From Sporomusaceae bacterium FL31 (GTDB taxonomy: Bacteria > Bacillota > Negativicutes > DSM-1736 > Dendrosporobacteraceae), in NCBI GenBank assembly GCA_003990955.1, contig BIFV01000008.1, positions 29,066 through 93,065 of the forward strand: a stretch of 64,000 nt of DNA, written 5' to 3'. Below, in pieces: positions 61,701-64,000 of this stretch. Below the pieces are notes generated by a model. The model was given only the letters and a program-made list of their open reading frames with translations. It was not told the origin of the DNA and searched no databases. Within the stretch, counting starts at the first letter, position 1. Every line of letters begins with the position of its first letter. Position numbers and translations under genes: made by a program.

Positions 61701-64000
61701 TTGACCTGCAAGTATGCTTGTCGTATCACCTGAGAAAATTGTGCCCACTGCACTTGTTTCATTAACTGTATCACGAGTTGTGATTGTAATGCTTGAGAGA
61801 CCGCCACTATGTCCTTTATGCTTATGTGCCTCATCCACAGTGAGGTTTGCTTGTCCTTCTGTCAGATTAACATCGCGTCCTGCTGTAGCTACAAGCTCTC
61901 CTTGTATGCTTTCAACACTAGCCGCTTTGGCATTCAGATCATTACCTGCTTGTAAACGGATATTGCCCTGACTCTGAATCGTAGTACCAACATCCATACT
62001 ACTGCTGTCATTGCGATAATTATTGCTATCCCAGACAAGGTGGTTACTATCACCGATTGTAACAGTGCCCATATTGAGATTATTCCCGGCAATTATGCTT
62101 GTACTGCCATCTTGACCGCTATTGCCGATCTGGGCAGCCACAAGATTGATATCCCGACCGGCGCTAACAACCATGACTCCTTTGTCACCATTTACATAGA
62201 GTCCGGCAGTCCGATCTATAACGGTACGACTGCCCTGAGCGTTAGACTGGGTATCTGTTGTGGATACTACATTGATATCTCGTCCTGCAGTAACGACTAA
62301 ACTATTGCTTGCCTGTATTTGACCTCCAATATTATCAAGGTCTGTACGGGCTTGAAGGGCAACGTCAGTGCCACCAATTCGTCCACCAAGATTTCGAATA
62401 TTTTCCGCTGTTATATCAACACCATTGCGCCCAGCAATAGTACCATTATTATTAAGATCCCCACTTAATTCTAACTTGATATCATTTCCGGCAATGAGCG
62501 CACCTGAGGTTGTAAGATCACCATCTTTTACTCCACGAACATAGACCTGAGGTACCAGAGCATGAGTTACTTGACCGTTCGGAAGAAGAATCTCTTTATC
62601 AACAAGCCAAACTATGTCACTTGTGAGCTGTGCCATTTGCTCTGTAGATAATGCTACACCAAGACTTAGTTGGTGCTCTTGGGCAAAAACAGCAGCATTG
62701 CTCATCAGTTTCACATATTGATCTTCATCACTGGTATACCCGTCCAGATAACGTTGACCAGTAAGCTGGGTAATCTGATCACGAACAAGCTTTTGTTCAT
62801 AAAAGCCATCACCTAGACGTTTTTGAACGCCATTTGGATCAATATTAAGCGCTTGAATCATATAGTCTGACGATATCCAGGTACGGTAATCGGCAAACCG
62901 AGGATCAGTTTCGATCAAATAGTTAACATTTGAATTTGGCGTCAATTTAAACAGACTGCTATTAGGAATACTGGTGTTGACTGTGCCGCTACTTACAGTG
63001 CCCCCTGTCAAGGTAGTCACTCTAGCAATTTGGTTAACCACCGCGCTATCATGACTTGTTATGTTGGCGACACTCGTATCGGTAACAGTTTGGCTAACTT
63101 GCTTCTCTGTAAGACCAGCGACCTGCGTACCGGTACCATTAGGAGTTGTTTTTTCCTCATAGACGGTAGGTGTCAATGTAATGTCTTGCTTAGAAGCAGC
63201 TGGGTTATAGCCTGATGTGCTGCTGCCGGTGCTGTCTCGTCCATGGTGGTGATCTCGCCAGTATGATGTAACACTGCCTGTATCTGTTACGATATGTACT
63301 CCTGGAACCTCCGTATTATTGAGAGTCCCGATAATGCCACCCAAAGTACCTCCAGCAATAATCTGACTCTTGTCATTGGTTACTGTTTCTGCATTGATTT
63401 GCATGGCTCCACCAGAAAGGATTTGAGCAGGATCAGAAGTTTGAACTTTAGTTTCCGTGGTCGTTCTCGTATAGTTGTATGCAAGCCAATTTTCATAATT
63501 TCCCTCAGGAGTATGAAGATGATCCGACTCATCATTATAAATATAAACATTTGGTGTACCAGGTACGTAACGATACGGTGATCCGCTCCCCTGGTACTCA
63601 ACAATGGACTCTGTTTTTATAGTTTGCACAGTTGTGCTAAAGTGTTCATTTGTATTATAAATTTGCTTGGAGGTGAGATTTAAGTTACCCAGAGCTTCGA
63701 TCGTGGCACTATTATTATTTAAGGAAATATTTTGACCAATGGCTTTTTTGCCACTATCAAGACTACCGCCTATAAACATATCACCTGCACTAAAAATCAA
63801 AGAATGCTCGCGATTGGTGATATTTTTTGCACCAATATCCAGTCGATCCCTTGCTGCAATCACTGCAGCCGTACCACCTTCAACATCATTATTGAGTGTG
63901 TTTGACTGGATGGCAATATGATTTCCATAAATACGCCCTGTACCACGGTTGTTTACAGTAGCTGCATCGACTAAAGTTTCGCCACCATCAATCAAGCCTC
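58731..64000 (-). CDS. cdiA: Filamentous haemagglutinin / CdiA-like exoprotein with papain-like C-terminal toxin (5' end beyond window)
   Basis: The last 1750-odd residues of a giant secreted protein; the frame stays open to the right edge. Most of it is the beta-helix of haemagglutinin repeats (AQGNVTITAATETNQEDHFR; GSVNIEAGKDVLVKASDIV). A pre-toxin part follows (LDTVVGGLASSLGGNGFASG; GAFTAVSETKNNYLTHTQ). The final 87 residues form a distinct domain with Cys (KIDCSEIAEDLYNASG), His (YIYHQVYSDGKYIYD) and Asp, in the order of a papain-fold toxin (Tox-PL type). It should be exported by a two-partner CdiB and deliver the toxin to neighbouring cells. The stop is followed by a probable immunity gene. 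Confidence 0.88.
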   Translation of the reverse strand, partial: GLIDGGETLVDAATVNNRGTGRIYGNHIAIQSNTLNNDVEGGTAAVIAARDRLDIGAKNITNREHSLIFSAGDMFIGGSLDSGKKAIGQNISLNNNSATIEALGNLNLTSKQIYNTNEHFSTTVQTIKTESIVEYQGSGSPYRYVPGTPNVYIYNDESDHLHTPEGNYENWLAYNYTRTTTETKVQTSDPAQILSGGAMQINAETVTNDKSQIIAGGTLGGIIGTLNNTEVPGVHIVTDTGSVTSYWRDHHHGRDSTGSSTSGYNPAASKQDITLTPTVYEEKTTPNGTGTQVAGLTEKQVSQTVTDTSVANITSHDSAVVNQIARVTTLTGGTVSSGTVNTSIPNSSLFKLTPNSNVNYLIETDPRFADYRTWISSDYMIQALNIDPNGVQKRLGDGFYEQKLVRDQITQLTGQRYLDGYTSDEDQYVKLMSNAAVFAQEHQLSLGVALSTEQMAQLTSDIVWLVDKEILLPNGQVTHALVPQVYVRGVKDGDLTTSGALIAGNDIKLELSGDLNNNGTIAGRNGVDITAENIRNLGGRIGGTDVALQARTDLDNIGGQIQASNSLVVTAGRDINVVSTTDTQSNAQGSRTVIDRTAGLYVNGDKGVMVVSAGRDINLVAAQIGNSGQDGSTSIIAGNNLNMGTVTIGDSNHLVWDSNNYRNDSSSMDVGTTIQSQGNIRLQAGNDLNAKAASVESIQGELVATAGRDVNLTEGQANLTVDEAHKHKGHSGGLSSITITTRDTVNETSAVGTIFSGDTTSILAGQNITVKGSNVVATNDVNLAAQGNVTITAATETNQEDHFRQEKKSGLFSGGGLGFTIGTQKQTSTDSLESVSQKGSVIGSTDGSVNIEAGKDVLVKASDIVSKKDTDITGQNVTIEAAANTVSERQTYEFKQTGLSVSIGSQGIDNIQGVAQPLKRADEVEDGRLKALYDYKAVKAVDNLSKGKNADGSKPNKNNGLTVSISLGTTKEQRETNYQVTNATPSQVTAGGDLTIKAVGSGAKDEQGKASDGNLNIIGSKIDGQNIYLGASKDVNLIAEQNTTSTDTTTSGKSAGIGVKVSEGSAPGFFVNGSMSSSNEDGTTLTHTNTYITAVDTVRIESGDDTNLKGAQVKGKTIDIDAGGDLNLESLQDVDNYKESSKSSGVTIGFGAGGLSGTASASKGKINSEYQSVTEQTGIYAGEGGFDIKVGGNTDLQGAVIASEATPDKNKLSTGTLTYSDIENKAAYEASSIGVNLDTRKTAQKKDAGLTPNIGVKVSGDADSTTQSAISPGTIEVRSNPDQDLSNLSRDPSGALNALGKIFDKKTVQEKQELAQVFGEEAFKAIGDLAKTQKENASKRYLNATTDEERAVALADFKSWSEGGTNKILLDTVVGGLASSLGGNGFASGAAGAGTTQLLMNELKNITDPAVLQWTSAIVGAAAATVVGDSAQTGAFTAVSETKNNYLTHTQFELIKDPKELERVAKRQDVLFGASVPGEGSAVDTPAFTDVARTNDSSYSSDVQYALKEREAMLEVINSAYVAGLIDISDRNIVADRLNEEATKIRENANNNGVLNWILNNASILVKDVAAGTIIDNALNPNVLAPGDLSSVILRSLDNPEDSSAIARMILLREKENTINIGSQPASSGDGLAAMTAIVVGFVASKGKNGLGNAKVLDAMKNEAYKKYKIDCSEIAEDLYNASGKNGKIYNITGKEGSLNGYEYGKVENYIYHQVYSDGKYIYDPRFSDVPVLKDDYFKALKEINPDGFNVTELR

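Overview
The window reads as a chromosomal segment of a low-GC Firmicute with an outer membrane, most likely a Negativicute of the Sporomusa/Pelosinus type. Ribosome binding sites are Firmicute-like (AAGGAGG). A tandem glycine riboswitch with a terminator, an RpiR regulator and a PucR regulator fit the same group. At the right edge lies a very large filamentous-haemagglutinin/CdiA-type exoprotein, which needs a diderm envelope. The assignment is inferred from gene content; no rRNA or marker gene is present.

Layout. 1-8.6 kb holds housekeeping genes on the minus strand: a partial PEP-hydrolase-family TIM barrel, a chemoreceptor, a radical-SAM/DNA-metabolism pair, fumarase and PBP2. 8.8-17.5 kb is one riboswitch-controlled operon, gcvT-gcvH-gcvPA-gcvPB, followed by two radical SAM proteins resembling the two-protein lipoyl synthase LipS1/LipS2, a LipM-like octanoyltransferase and lpdA. 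It therefore encodes the glycine cleavage system together with the means to lipoylate its H protein.

17.6-37.4 kb is a phage-derived block. It has a complete lambda-type tail module in lambda order: tail terminator, major tail protein, G/GT chaperones with an A_AAA_AAC -1 slippery site, tape measure, M, L, K, an I-J fusion and a fibre. Lysis genes follow. Upstream are an S24-type repressor, a Cro-like protein, a truncated ERF protein and an activator. No capsid, portal, terminase or integrase is seen. The best explanation is an F-type tailocin (flexible phage-tail bacteriocin). Its intergenic region carries two 205-bp direct repeats that resemble the 3' end of the activator gene.

38-49 kb is amino-acid or amine metabolism: a membrane protein flanked by a duplicated, decayed 3' end of gabT, then gabT, a PucR regulator, an aldehyde dehydrogenase, an SDR, a second class III aminotransferase and a polar amino-acid ABC transporter. 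49-55 kb is a sugar-acid operon: 2-hydroxyacid dehydrogenase, class II aldolase, FGGY kinase, GntP permease and RpiR. Its promoter region has a perfect 8-bp-arm palindrome.

55.6-64 kb is a contact-dependent-inhibition locus. The 3' part of a giant CdiA-like gene ends in a Cys-His-Asp papain-like toxin domain and is followed by a probable immunity gene. Beyond it lies a decayed zone: an orphan CdiA C-terminal fragment, an immunity-like gene with two homopolymer frameshifts, the 3' half of a tyrosine-phosphatase-like gene, a zinc-ribbon remnant and another broken small gene.
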